Of a stretch of DNA of 64,000 nt, positions 1-10,400 are shown piece after piece (position 1 is the stretch's first letter; every line of letters starts with the position of its first letter). The notes beneath the pieces are model-generated. The model had not been told where the DNA came from. It was given only the letters and a program-made list of their open reading frames with translations, and ran no database searches. The stretch covers positions 33,467,414 through 33,531,413 of the forward strand of contig OY747711.1 in the NCBI GenBank assembly GCA_963556495.2. The letters are read 5' to 3'. Position numbers and translations under genes: made by a program. The DNA comes from Valencia hispanica (Eukaryota; Chordata; Actinopteri; Cyprinodontiformes; Valenciidae).

Positions 1-300
1 CGCCTGGGCAACGAAGGAGTGGCTACGTAAAATGCATTTCAAGGTTATGGAGTGGCCTAGCAAGTCTCCAGACCTCAATCAAGAATCTGTGGAGGGAGCT
101 GAAAGGCTGTATTGCCCAGCAGCAGCCCAAAACACAGCTCACAGGCCAAGAATGGGCCAAAATAGCAGCTACAGTGTGTGCAAACCTGGTGAAGTCCTAC
201 AGGGAACATTTGAGCTCCATCATTGCCAACCAAGGTTAAATTACAGAGTGAACTTTTGTTATTGACCAAAATACTTATTTTCTGCACCATTATACAAATA
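1..300 (+). mobile_element. Tc1/mariner-like transposase 3' fragment with element end
   Basis: Read with frameshifts, this stretch gives the C-terminal part of a Tc1-family transposase: a [10 protein letters not shown] motif (the usual DDE region has SPDLNPIENLW) followed by residues resembling [25 protein letters not shown] and VIANQG. A stop replaces the tryptophan codon region after the motif and the frame shifts, so it is dead. The AT-rich sequence after it (about 250-300, TACTTATTTTCTGCACC) resembles the terminal region of this class of element. The 5' part lies beyond the window edge. Confidence 0.7.
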
Positions 301-767
301 AATTATTTAAAGATTATTTACAGATTTACAGATCTCTCATCTTTTAAGTAGTACTCTGATTCATCAACCATTTTCAGGTTTAATGTCTGGTCGGGAACTG
401 ACAAAAACAAACAGATGTTTTTGGAATTACTCAACACACCATACAAAGCACTAACAGATTGTAAAAACGACATAATTGTATGCAGATGTTCCTAGCATAA
501 AAAGAAGCCTGAAACGTATGATTTCGGGATCGGTGGGGGGTTCCAGAGGGCGATCAACGGAAGCAAAGCAGCAGTTTAAAAGGAAAATTGCGTTTTACAA
601 GTTGAGACATGTCTGCAGTTTATTCAGACTGCAGGAGAGCGAGAGAGAGCAATACCTTCAACAGATAACACGAAGGCAGAGTGGAATTTAGCAAAATGTC
701 CTTGTTTTATCCTTATAAACATTCAACCTCAGAATATAAAATGAACATGTTACTGAACATTCTGGAT
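301..767. other. Intergenic, nothing recognised
   Basis: No exon, RNA gene or recognisable repeat is visible. A 71-codon open frame at 476-691 has no recognisable domain and no splice context, so I do not call it a gene. Confidence 0.4.
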
Positions 768-1042
768 TAAGGGTGTATTCAGACCTGTGCCTGAATGAGC
801 TGCTCTTGACACTCAATATGATTTTGCAGCTCCAATAACAGCACAGATATGCAGAGCAGGAATGCAGTGCGTAGGACTTCCATGTTTTCCTCCATTTATG
901 GGTCTGTGCTCTGTGTGCCGCCTAGTCATTGCTGTCCAATGGCACCACCAACCGTCACACGCGTGGATGTGTTCACAAAATATAGTTCACTTGCAAAAAA
1001 GTACAGTGTGAAAGCGAACCGCACCAAACGAAAAAAAATTAA

Positions 1043-1554
1043 GGCAGTATTCACACCTGATAGTCTGGTAGACTTGGTTCGATTGGGGACCAAAATTGCA
1101 ACATTGTTGCTGTTTTAGCTGGTGCGGTTCACATTCACACTGCTCTTTTTGTTAAACAAACCAAAGCTTTTGAGCAACATGTTTACCTCCCCACCTGTGG
1201 TGGCGCTGTGGTGGTGCTGCGGGGGACACTTTCTGTACAGTGAAATGTAAACAAACATGGAGTGGCAGCAGATTGTAGTTGATTTTATATACCCAGAATC
1301 CCCTGCACAATAGTCCCCTTCCTGCTTTTTGTGCGGTTTTTGTCCAGTTGCCATTCACATATGCAATCGAACCGCAGCAGAGTTTGTTTCAATCGAATCG
1401 TGACCTACGTTTTTAAATGGACTAGAGTTTGCTTGTTTGGTCTGAATCAGAGTTCGATTGTGCATTCACACCTCCCCAAATGAACCAGACTTTCTGGGCA
1501 AATGAACTAGAGTTCGATTCAAGCGGACTAAACAGGGCTGGTGTGAATGCACCC
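1043..1554. mobile_element. Nested MITE 1 (TAA target duplication)
   Basis: The left end GGCAGTATTCACACC is the imperfect inverse of the right end GGTGTGAATGCACCC. TAA flanks both sides (1040-1042 and 1555-1557). Subterminal GGTTCGATT / AATCGAACT-type segments are also inverted. It has no coding capacity. It is non-autonomous and PIF/Harbinger-like by target site. Confidence 0.6.
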
Positions 1555-1592
1555 TAAGTCTGCTTTTGGTCCGGACCAAACAAGTGGACTAA

Positions 1593-2038
1593 TGCCCGTT
1601 TTCCATTAGGGTCGAGTCAGTACGGCCCAGAACAGGTTGGTTATGTTTCCATTACTATCCCATGAATGCGGATGTAGCTGAGGACATGGGTGGGGTCAGC
1701 TAAAAGTGGGGCGAAAGGTCTGTGATGTCATTCGTAATTGCAACAAGAGTAAACAAATGTGGAGGTGCGCCTTGAGAGCGGGATATGACAGAGAAACAAC
1801 AATGGAAGATGTCTAGCTATTTTTGTACTTCGTACTCGGACTGTGGCTCTTTCTGAAGAAGAAGTGGCTACCACTAAGTATGTAGGCGTGTGACTGGCAT
1901 CCCTTTACCGGACCAATCAGTCCATAGGTGGGCGTCAGCTTGGATCAGCTCGGCCCCGACAAAGGTAATGAAAACGTGCCAAATCGAGGCTGAGTCTACC
2001 CGTTCCAGACCGAAACAAACCCTACTGGAAAAGGGGCA
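1593..2038. mobile_element. Nested MITE 2 (TAA target duplication)
   Basis: The left end TGCCCGTTTTCCATTAGGGT is the imperfect inverse of the right end (reverse complement TGCCCCTTTTCCAGTAGGGT). TAA flanks both sides (1590-1592 and 2039-2041). It contains no transposase. It is likely a PIF/Harbinger-type MITE from a different family than its neighbour. Confidence 0.6.
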
Positions 2039-2174
2039 TAACAGTCAGTCCCTGTTGTTCTCACTCCCCCACCTACTTCTGAATACACCCTAAGAAATGT
2101 TAGGAGCCTTTTGAACAGCTCAGGGTTCAGGTAAAGATCTACTGCTATTAAATGTATATTAAGACTGCTGTTTT

Positions 2175-2765
2175 GGGGCGCTGGGATGTTGGGGGTGGGG
2201 ATTGGCCTAGGGTGGAGGCGGCGCGTGGCGGCCGGCCGCGGCCCCTGCAGTGCCGGCGGCCCCTCATCGGCCGGTCCCTTGTCGGGTCCCTGCTGGGGGG
2301 TGGGGTGCCCCTAGGCCCCGGCTCCCCCGGTCCGTTGAGCGGCCCGCCCCGGCGCGGCCGGTTGCCGGCGGGGCCCGTGGGCTCGTCACTGCTGCCCCCC
2401 GGGCCCCTGCATAGTGGCCGCTGGATGTTCCCCTGGGGTTCTCCTTTGCTCCTCTCTTGGGGGATGCGGTCGGCCCCGCCCGGGTCCGCCTGCGGGTCTG
2501 GCGGTCCTTTGGACGTCTTTGCTCCGATCTCCTTCATGTCTGCATCGATTCCTGGGAGACGGATTGATGTCTGCTCACACCAACTATCGAACACTCTTAT
2601 GGAGAAACCTTATATGCACCAGCATGCTAACACACACACATAGATGTGGGGTCACTGGTGTTTAAGGAAATATTCTTGGGCTGAGGTTATCATTACTAGA
2701 GCTTGATTAATCGGTACCATGAGTTCCTGCCAAACAGGAAACGTCAAAAAAAAAAGAAAAAAAAA
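2175..2765 (+). mobile_element. L1-like retroposon with poly(A) tail and 14-bp target duplication
   Basis: A very GC-rich 5' part (2175-2510) passes into an AT-richer 3' part and ends in an A-rich tail (about 2745-2765). The 14-mer AAGACTGCTGTTTT occurs immediately before (2161-2174) and immediately after (2766-2779), a perfect target-site duplication. This is the signature of target-primed retroposition, most likely a 5'-truncated L1-type LINE or its 3' UTR. Its first 300 bp match another copy at 9397-9702. The open frames on both strands are by-products of GC content. Confidence 0.75.
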
Positions 2766-2819
2766 AAGACTGCTGTTTTAGTAATATTATATTAATATCA
2801 TGCTAACTGCTAATATAAT

Positions 2820-3190
2820 AAAGGTACATCTCAGAAAAATGTGAATATCATGAAAAACAAATATTTTTTGTCACTCCGTTCAGAAAGTGAAACTGAAATA
2901 TAACAGATTAATTACAAAGACAGGAAAACATTTCAAGTTTATTTTATTTTAATTCAGATAGTTATTGCTAACAGATAATAAAAGTCTCAGAAAATTTGAA
3001 TATTGTGAAAAAAATTAATGTTGGAAACTCATGGTGTTATACCCTAATCAGCGTATTAATGTAAAACACCTCCAAAGGTTTACTGAGCCTCTAAATGGTC
3101 TCTGATTTAGAGTCAGTAGGCTACACCATCATGATGAAGACTGCTGACTGGACAGATGTCCAGACGGCAATCATTAGTTACTTTCTGAAC
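2820..3190. mobile_element. Tc1-like element terminal fragment
   Basis: It carries the family-typical subterminal strings ATCTCAGAAAAATGTGAATAT and CTCAGAAAATTTGAATATTG. These are followed by a degenerate leader (CACCTCCAAAGG, GAAGACTGCTGACTG, AGACGGCAATCATT) that in related fish elements precedes the transposase. It is truncated; the following 3190-3780 is unrecognised sequence. Confidence 0.55.
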
Positions 3191-3784
3191 TTCAGGGTAA
3201 TTTTACCAGTACTTGCCGTTTTGCGCGTGTCTCCGTTACACTGGGCCACCCTGACAGGGCCATTTCAGGAACCAACGGAGTACCAGTCCTGTGGTATGTA
3301 CTCGGAAATGGTCCAGTAGAATTGCTGGGTGGGAGCTGTGATTAAGTCACACTGATTGGTTGTAACTCAGACAGAAATGGGCAGACGTCTCCAAACAACC
3401 GACTGTAACTGTAAAGTAAAAAGAGTTGCTGGGGAAGTCGTTTATAACAACATGGCAAACAGAAACTCAGCAACAACACTGATAAGGGACGCTGCTCACG
3501 GCAGAGAGAGTCGTGATATGTTGCCGTCTTAGATTCCTTAAAGGGCCATTTTGGTATGGAGATACGACGGCTGAGAGGCAACAGATTACCCTGTCAGTAA
3601 AAGATCCAGTAAATTTTCCCTGGAGTTCAGAAAGTTGAAAAGCACCAAAATTCAAGGAAAATCCATTCAGGGTGTCACTCTGATGAACATTTAACAGACA
3701 GAGAGCCTAAATCAACACTATGTATATTTGCGCTAAATCAGCATTTTCTTCTTCTTTGTAAAAACATTGTTTATATACCATTAT

Positions 3785-4390
3785 ACAGGGGGGGAAAATA
3801 ATTATTTGCTATCTTTAAAAATATATTTAAAATGTTTTCATTGAGAGCAAAGTGGAACTGAAGTCAAATTCTTTGTTGCTGTGCACAAACATGGTGAATA
3901 AAGCGTATTCTGAGGGGGCTTCACAAAGAGTGGACCAAGGTTGGAGACCATGCATTAAGAGCCACTACCCACAAATAATCCTAGACATGGTTTACAAACG
4001 TTTCATTCCTTGTCTCAAGCCACTCCTGAACCAAAGACGATACCAAAAGCTTCTTACCAGCGCTAAGAAGAAAAATAACTAGACTGTTGCGCAGTGGTCC
4101 AAAGAGACACTGACACTGCCAAAGGTAGAAGATGCTGGTTCAGTGACAATGGTGTTACTACTCGTGATTGGCCAGTAAACACACCTGATCTAAACCAGAC
4201 AGAGAATCTATGGAGTATTGTCAAGAGGAAGATGGGAGACACCAGACCCAACGATGCAGATCAAAAGAAAGGCCGCTATCAGAGCAACCTGGGCTCCAAT
4301 TACACCTCAGTACAACCACAGGATGATCGCCTCCATGCCCACTGCATTGATGCAATTCATGCAAAAGGAGGCCCAACCAAGTACTGAGGC
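3785..4390 (+). pseudogene. Tc1-like transposase remnant
   Basis: Plus-strand reading around 4100-4387 gives WPVNTPDLNQTENLWSIVKR, then RPNDADQKK, DDRLHAHCIDAIHAKGGPTKY. This is the C-terminal end of a Tc1 transposase of the same family as the copy at 56.7-59.2 kb. Premature stops and a frame change separate it from the weak N-terminal similarity at 3850-4080, so it is inactive. An AC-rich microsatellite follows at about 4410-4455. Confidence 0.65.
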
Positions 4391-4687
4391 CACATAAATG
4401 ACATATGTACATACACGCACGCATGCACACACATACATACACACACACACAAACACGCACACTTTTCAAAAGTCTAACATTTCTTTTTTTAAATAGACTA
4501 TTTTTATCTTATCCAATTTTTGTGAGACACTGAATTTTAGCTTTTCATTATCTGTAAGCCCCAATCATCAAAATTACACAAAATAAAAGCTTGAAATATT
4601 TAACTCCATGTGTAATAAATTCATGAAATATACGAGTTTAACTTTCTGAAATGAATGGTAAAAAACACAGTTTTACAGCAACTGATC

Positions 4688-6919
4688 CAGGGTTTATACA
4701 GGAATCCTAGAGTTGAATTTACTACCTTTTACTACCTTTCTTACTACCTCTCCATAATTTTTACTACCATCACAACATTGAGCAGCGGCCTCTTTTGTGG
4801 GAGTGATACTGACCCATGTGTGATGATGGTCCATCCCTGACCCAAAACTAAATTTTATTCCACTCACTTCAAAGTACAAATGTGATGATGTCTTGACTAA
4901 TATATAATAATTTCCAGAAGACTAGAATAAATAGAATATAAACAAAATGCAATGACCCTCACAAGAAAATGTTTTAAACGAAATGGGTAACTGCTCCCCC
5001 CGCGTGTGAATCCGCTGCTGATGAATGGTGGATGTATGGAATTAAATTTTAGTTAAAAATCCCGAGCGAGATTTTCAACCTCACCTGCGCGTATTCAACA
5101 AGGCACGCGCGTAATTGCTCATGCGCGCATATTCAACAATACGCGCGTGTAGAATTCATCTCATGAGTATCCAACAACCCGCGCATGTGGATTTCACCTC
5201 ACACGCGCTCTACACGAAGCTTTCATAAAGGGTAAATCTTAGGAGCAGCTGTGCCCTCGAAATGAAATTCTGCTAGCGCCAGTAAAAAACTTTTGACTGT
5301 TTGGAGGAGGAGCCTAAGGTCAGCACTGACCCTGTGTAATTGGCCTTTTTAAATCGGTAACGCCCTCAGGATCAGTAGAGTTATATTTTTCACAGTTTAA
5401 CAATACAAGAAAATGGCATTTGTCAAAGAAAACATGACTTTGGTGATGCAAGACAGCCAAGAAAATAGCAAAATTAGTTTGGTGTAGCATTCAAGCAGAG
5501 AAAAAGAAAGAAAAACTAAAAACATAAATAAATGAAATGAAATGAAAACTACATTTTAAAACGGGCTAGGGGTAAAAAGTTCACAATCAGTTCATTATAT
5601 CCTTTCAAGCAATTGCAGTGCTTTTCTCCATTAAAGAAAGTGAAGCAGAAGAAGAGTTTCAGTTCTTTCAGGAAGGTATAAAACAGAGGTTTGCATTTGA
5701 GAAATTTACATTTATGAATGAAAAACTAACAACAGTATATAAATTATGACATTCAATCTGAGTTTTTTCTTTTTCTTTTCGTAGGATACTAAAAGTAATG
5801 TGATGTTTGGTGAACTCTTATGAAAAAATCTCACTGATCCTGTGAGCACCAATTTAAAAAGGCCAATTACACAGGGTCAGTGCTGACTTTAGGCTCCTCC
5901 TCCAAACAGTCAAAAACATTTTACTCGCTCGCCCAGAATTTCCTTTCGAGGGTGCAGCCTCTCCTAAGATTTACCCTCACGCATGTATGAAAGCTTCGTG
6001 TAGAGCGCGTGTGAGGTGAAAACCAAATGCGTGGGTTGTTGGATACTCATGACATGAATTCTACACGCGCGTGTTGTTGAATATGCGCGCATGAGCAATT
6101 ACATGCGTGCCTTGTTGAATACGCGCAGGTGAGGGTTGAAAATCTCCTCTGGATTTTTGACTGAAATATAATATTCCATACACTGTTGGCCCACAGTCAT
6201 AAGCGCTGGGTTTTAATTGATGATTGGTGGGTGGAAGCAGTTATGATGTTATGCACACTGTTCAACGCTGCTTTTAGGACACTGAATGGAAATAACTCCA
6301 ACTCCGACGAGGTAATGGAAAAATAATATGTGTTTTATGTGCTAGTTTTAGCTTTATATTAAACGGGTTGCATGTTCTGTGGATTGAAAGAAAAGTTTTC
6401 GTATTCATATGAACTGTTGCTATGTCAGACATTACTGCTAAACTGCCACTTCAATCCGGTCACTTGAAAAATATTTTCCGATGATTATATTTAACATCGT
6501 AAGCTAACTGTTGTTGTTTTTTCGGCATGTAAACATAACGGTAGCACTTTTCGAGGGGTAGCGCCAACAGCCATCTATGCGCGCTACGGTAGGACATTCT
6601 GAGGAGGTAGCACAGATCGTCAGAACAGCGGTCCAAGCTATCCCAACACTACGCATGCGCACAACAAAATATGTCACCCGAACCAATCGAGATCAGAGGA
6701 CTGGACACCGAGCCAAGTCCTGCCCGCACGTTAGTAATAAATACCTGAACAAAAAATATGCATCAACTGAAAAGTTACAATATATTCAAGGAATAACCAA
6801 AGAATAAGAACAAACTTACTACCATGTCAGGTTGTGCTCATTACCTTTTCCTACCTTTTAAGGGGCCTTAATTTGAAGTCATTTAATTTACTACCTTTAC
6901 CTACCCCGCGGCAACCCTG
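4688..6919. mobile_element. hAT-like DNA transposon remnant (outer) split by a fold-back element
   Basis: The left end starts CAGGGTTTATACAGG and the right end, reverse-complemented, starts CAGGGTTGCCGCGGGG, so the termini are inverted and of hAT style. TGATC directly abuts both ends (4683-4687 and 6920-6924); this is shorter than the usual 8-bp hAT duplication, so superfamily placement is tentative. TACTACC-rich subterminal strings occur at both ends in direct orientation. The right interior (6570-6740) is CpG-rich. No intact transposase is seen. It hosts the element at 5034-6181. Confidence 0.5.
5034..6181. mobile_element. Fold-back DNA element with about 350-bp inverted arms
   Basis: 5034-5380 is the imperfect inverse of about 5828-6181, starting GTATGGAAT and ending with its complement. 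Both arms share landmark strings such as TTGACTGTTTGGAGGAGGAG, ACCCTGTGTAATTGGCC and TAGAGCGCGTGTGAGGTG (in inverse). The outer arm portions carry repeated TATTCAACAA and alternating purine-pyrimidine GCGCGT tracts. The 447-bp loop is AT-rich and holds a 24-codon open frame beginning at 5413, too short to call. It is non-autonomous; arms this long are unusual for a MITE. Confidence 0.7.
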
Positions 6920-7448
6920 TGATCTCACACACAAAGTGTGGCGTCACCTCTGCTCCTAATATAAATAATGAATGATTGCTTACACTAGGACAAAAAAACA
7001 TTTAATGTTGTTCTTCTTTTATTTTAGTTCTTTAAAACAAATCAGAATCCGCTAAAATTGGTTTCGGCAGGCCAAAGCTTTACAAAAACCCTAAATCAGC
7101 AACAAAACTCTGATCGGTGTTTCTAAATGTTAACATTTTATAAAACAAGGGACCAAAGTGAATCTAAACTTCAAGATGTAAATTGTGACCGATGAGAATG
7201 AAGCCAACAAGGTTTGATTCTGACCCTTTCGGGGTCGGTTGCAATTCATCCAATTGACTTTGATAGTTGTGAAGCAATCAGACTCTGCATTAGTGTGGGA
7301 GAGTTGTGGTGGGAAAACAAGCGTGTTGGCAAGCATGCACTTGATTTTATTTGATAAAAACATTAATAATGCATTAGATTGTATTCCAATAAAGATGTTT
7401 CCCAGGCAGACACACACCTGGATGCAGAGTGTCTCTTTGTGTGAGTAC

Positions 7449-10400
7449 CTCCTTTGACATCTGTCCTGTCTGTGACTGGTGTCTCTCCAGCTCCCTCCTA
7501 AGTGATGTGTTCTGCCTCTCGAGGTGCAGCACTCTGCGAGCCAGATGAACACTGCATGACAGGGGAACACACAAACAGACACACAACACACACACACAGT
7601 TACAGTTTCTGAACACATGACGACACTAACAAGATCACACTCGTCTTTGTTTGCATGTTAATAGACATAAAAGTTTCCGGATTTTTAAGAACAGACACAC
7701 AACCCGGAGCTCCAACAATTAGAGAAAGCTTGAAGGTAAATTTATAGGGAAAAGACACAACATGTCACTGTAAGACTGATTGAACGTTCTTAAAAAGGAC
7801 TCATACATGCCAAAAGAATTGAACATGTTTCTATTTAACTCCATCACATGTAAATCCATATGCAGCTGACAGTGACATTAAGATGGTAAATGGCCTGAAA
7901 TGGAAAATGGTCTGCATTTGTATGGCGCTTTTTCATTCAGAGGACCACAAAGCGCTTTATACTACATTCAGTCATTCACTCGCTGATGGTGGTAAGCTAC
8001 GTTGTAGCTGACAGAAGTGAGGCTGCCAGCAGGCAAGGCAGGTGAAATGTCTTGCTTCTGACACGACCGAGATGGAGGGAGCAAACCTACAACCCACCGG
8101 TTAAGGGCCAACTCCTACCATCTGAGCCACGGTCATCCCATGTTGACAATAACAAAAATTTTGTTGAATATGATTCAGGCTTTAAACAAGTTTTAAAACC
8201 TTTTATAATGTTTTATTATGTTGTGCAAACCATTGATTTGGTAAGAGCACAATGAATAGCAAGTTAAGTGTCTTGCATTTTACCTTTGCTTCAGTCTTCT
8301 TTTAGCCGTCGTGGGAACATTTGCACCATATCCGTATGAGAACAGAACTCTCTCTGCCTCCTCCTCATTCTCAACTGGTAACACATAGATACAAATACAG
8401 TTTACAAATACCCCCAAGTACTGTCATGACATATACAGCTCAGCAGGTACAGGTAGATCTCAGGAAAATTAGAGTATGCACTCCAATGAGGCTCGTTTGT
8501 CAGATTAAAAATAATCTTTTGCAGGTATAAAACATACTTTCCATTCTATATTTTCCACTACTTTTAAATCAGACACTTTGTCAAATCCACCTATCTTCAC
8601 TCTCCAAATAACCCATTAGGGTCCTTGGCTCACTCAGGACCCTGCTCAGAAACCCTCTGTTTCTTTGAAATCTAGCCTCATCAATTCGAGGGAAAGTATT
8701 GAAGAGGAGCTGCTGGTTTGTAAAAATAAAACTACTGGCTCAATTACTTGGAGATTGTTCGAATTCAAAGTGTCAGATGTGAAACAGATTAATGTCGAAA
8801 ACGCATGTAAATAAAGAACTCCGGCACTACGATTCCTTACCACCATTTATGATAGCGGCACAAGGAACAGTATAAAGAATACATAAAACTTCTTTTTTGC
8901 AGGCTGTCATGACCCTGCTGTGTGTCTGTCTGTGTATGTGAGTGTGGCATCAAAAAGATGTTTCGGGGTTCAGTTACTCCTTAAACAAGTTGACAGGATT
9001 CCGGTTCGGACCTGGTGCGTGCCTGGCCGGGCCTGGGGGGGGGCGGTGTGTCGGTCGGCCGATGCGCTGGGCCGATATCTTCCTTTGGTTGGTTGGGGCA
9101 CCTCTTTTAGGGGTGCCAGGTTTGGGATTGTTGGGTGATGCCTGCTCGGTGGCTCGGCGGGATACGGATCCAGCGTCTCTACTCGTTCGATCACCTGTTC
9201 TGTGCGTGGTCGGTTCATTGGCGGGTTGGACCGGCCCTGGCCTTTGTTGGATGCCTGGTCTCGGCGCTCTGTGTTGCGCGGGATCAGGACTTGGGAGCTG
9301 GTACAACTTGGTGTCCAGGTGCTGGCTGAGCTTGGCCTGGGGTTGCTGTCAATCCGCTGCGGCTATCTGTGGGGTGCCCCGACGTGGGGGAGGGATGGGG
9401 CGCTGGGATGTTGGCGGTGGGGATTGGCCCAAGGTGGTGGTGGCGCGTGGCGGCCAGTGGCCGGCCGCGGCCCCTGCGTGTCGGGGGCTCCTCGTTGGCC
9501 GGTCCCTTGTCGGGTCCCTGCTGGGGGGTGGGGCGCCCCTGGGCCCCGGCTCTCCTGGTCCATGGACCGGCCCGCCCTGGCACGGCTGGTTGCCGGCGGG
9601 GCCCATGGGCTCGTCACTGCTGCCCCCCGGGCCCCTACATAGTAAGCCCCTGGACGTTCCCCTGGGGTTCTCCTTTGCTCCTCTCTTGGGGGATGCGGTC
9701 GGCAGCTGCAGCGGATTACTACCTCTCTGCTGTGCTCAATTGTGGAAGATTTGGAAATATTCCAGAACGTTTAATATCAAATATTTTGATATTGTTTGCT
9801 AGCTTCTACGAGACCTTAGCAGCTTTCTTGTGCTTTGAAAGGAAGGCCGCCCAAGCTCCGAATAGTGTCGCCACAGTGCCTAATAGTTTGAGATATTCAT
9901 TAAAATGATAATTTTCTCATCCACGACCCACCCAAGGTAAAGAAACTTTCGTGTGCACCAGTTAAATTTAAAGTATGTATTTTTCACCCGCTGAAGAAAA
10001 AATAAAAAAAAGATTAAAGAAAGAAAGAGGAGCAGACATCGCTAAAGAAAGGATAGATATGAAAAGTCAAGGTTATGCACTAGGAAACTGAGCCAGAGAA
10101 ACAGCCAGATTAAGCTGAGGGTTTTGATTTTTATGCAGGTCCAGCTTCCAAGGATTTAGATCTGTTTTTTTTCTCACCGTCCTCAACAACTCATTTTTAT
10201 TTTTGCTCATATCATTTAACACACTCATATATGTTAGATGTTATATATCTTATGTTGTTATATGACTAATAAAAGTATTTTATTAAAATCATGGTTCCGC
10301 TCGCATCCTGAGAGCGATCAAATAAACCAAGCTCCCAGGCTTAATTTCAACACCAGCCCACCCCTGACCCAAAACAGTACTTTTTAATAGCAAAGCTACT

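Larger units (their letters stand above)
771..2090. mobile_element. Outer MITE, PIF/Harbinger-like, host to two further MITEs
   Basis: The termini are inverted: 771-783 reads GGGTGTATTCAGA and the reverse complement of 2078-2090 is the same 13 bases. Both ends are flanked by TAA (768-770 and 2091-2093), a 3-bp target duplication typical of PIF/Harbinger elements. No transposase is present, so it is non-autonomous. Two other elements with TAA duplications (1043-1554 and 1593-2038) lie inside it. Without them the host element would be only about 350 bp. Confidence 0.6.

Noticed and set aside
2148..2643. Overlapping 148- and 163-codon open frames on both strands
   Set aside because: They lie in a GC-rich retroposon where stop codons are rare. 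They have no domain, no splice context, and the second copy at 9.4 kb does not preserve the same frame.
1..7448. Search for the remaining PIBF1 exons
   Set aside because: No minus-strand segment gives the expected C-terminal PIBF1 strings (for example around YRYLIESVRQRDSKI). The interval is repeat-filled, so I place the missing exons beyond the left edge.
8942..9908. Open frames up to 286 codons
   Set aside because: Same GC-rich repeat as at 2.2 kb. Low-complexity Gly/Pro/Arg/Trp translations in several frames at once argue against coding.
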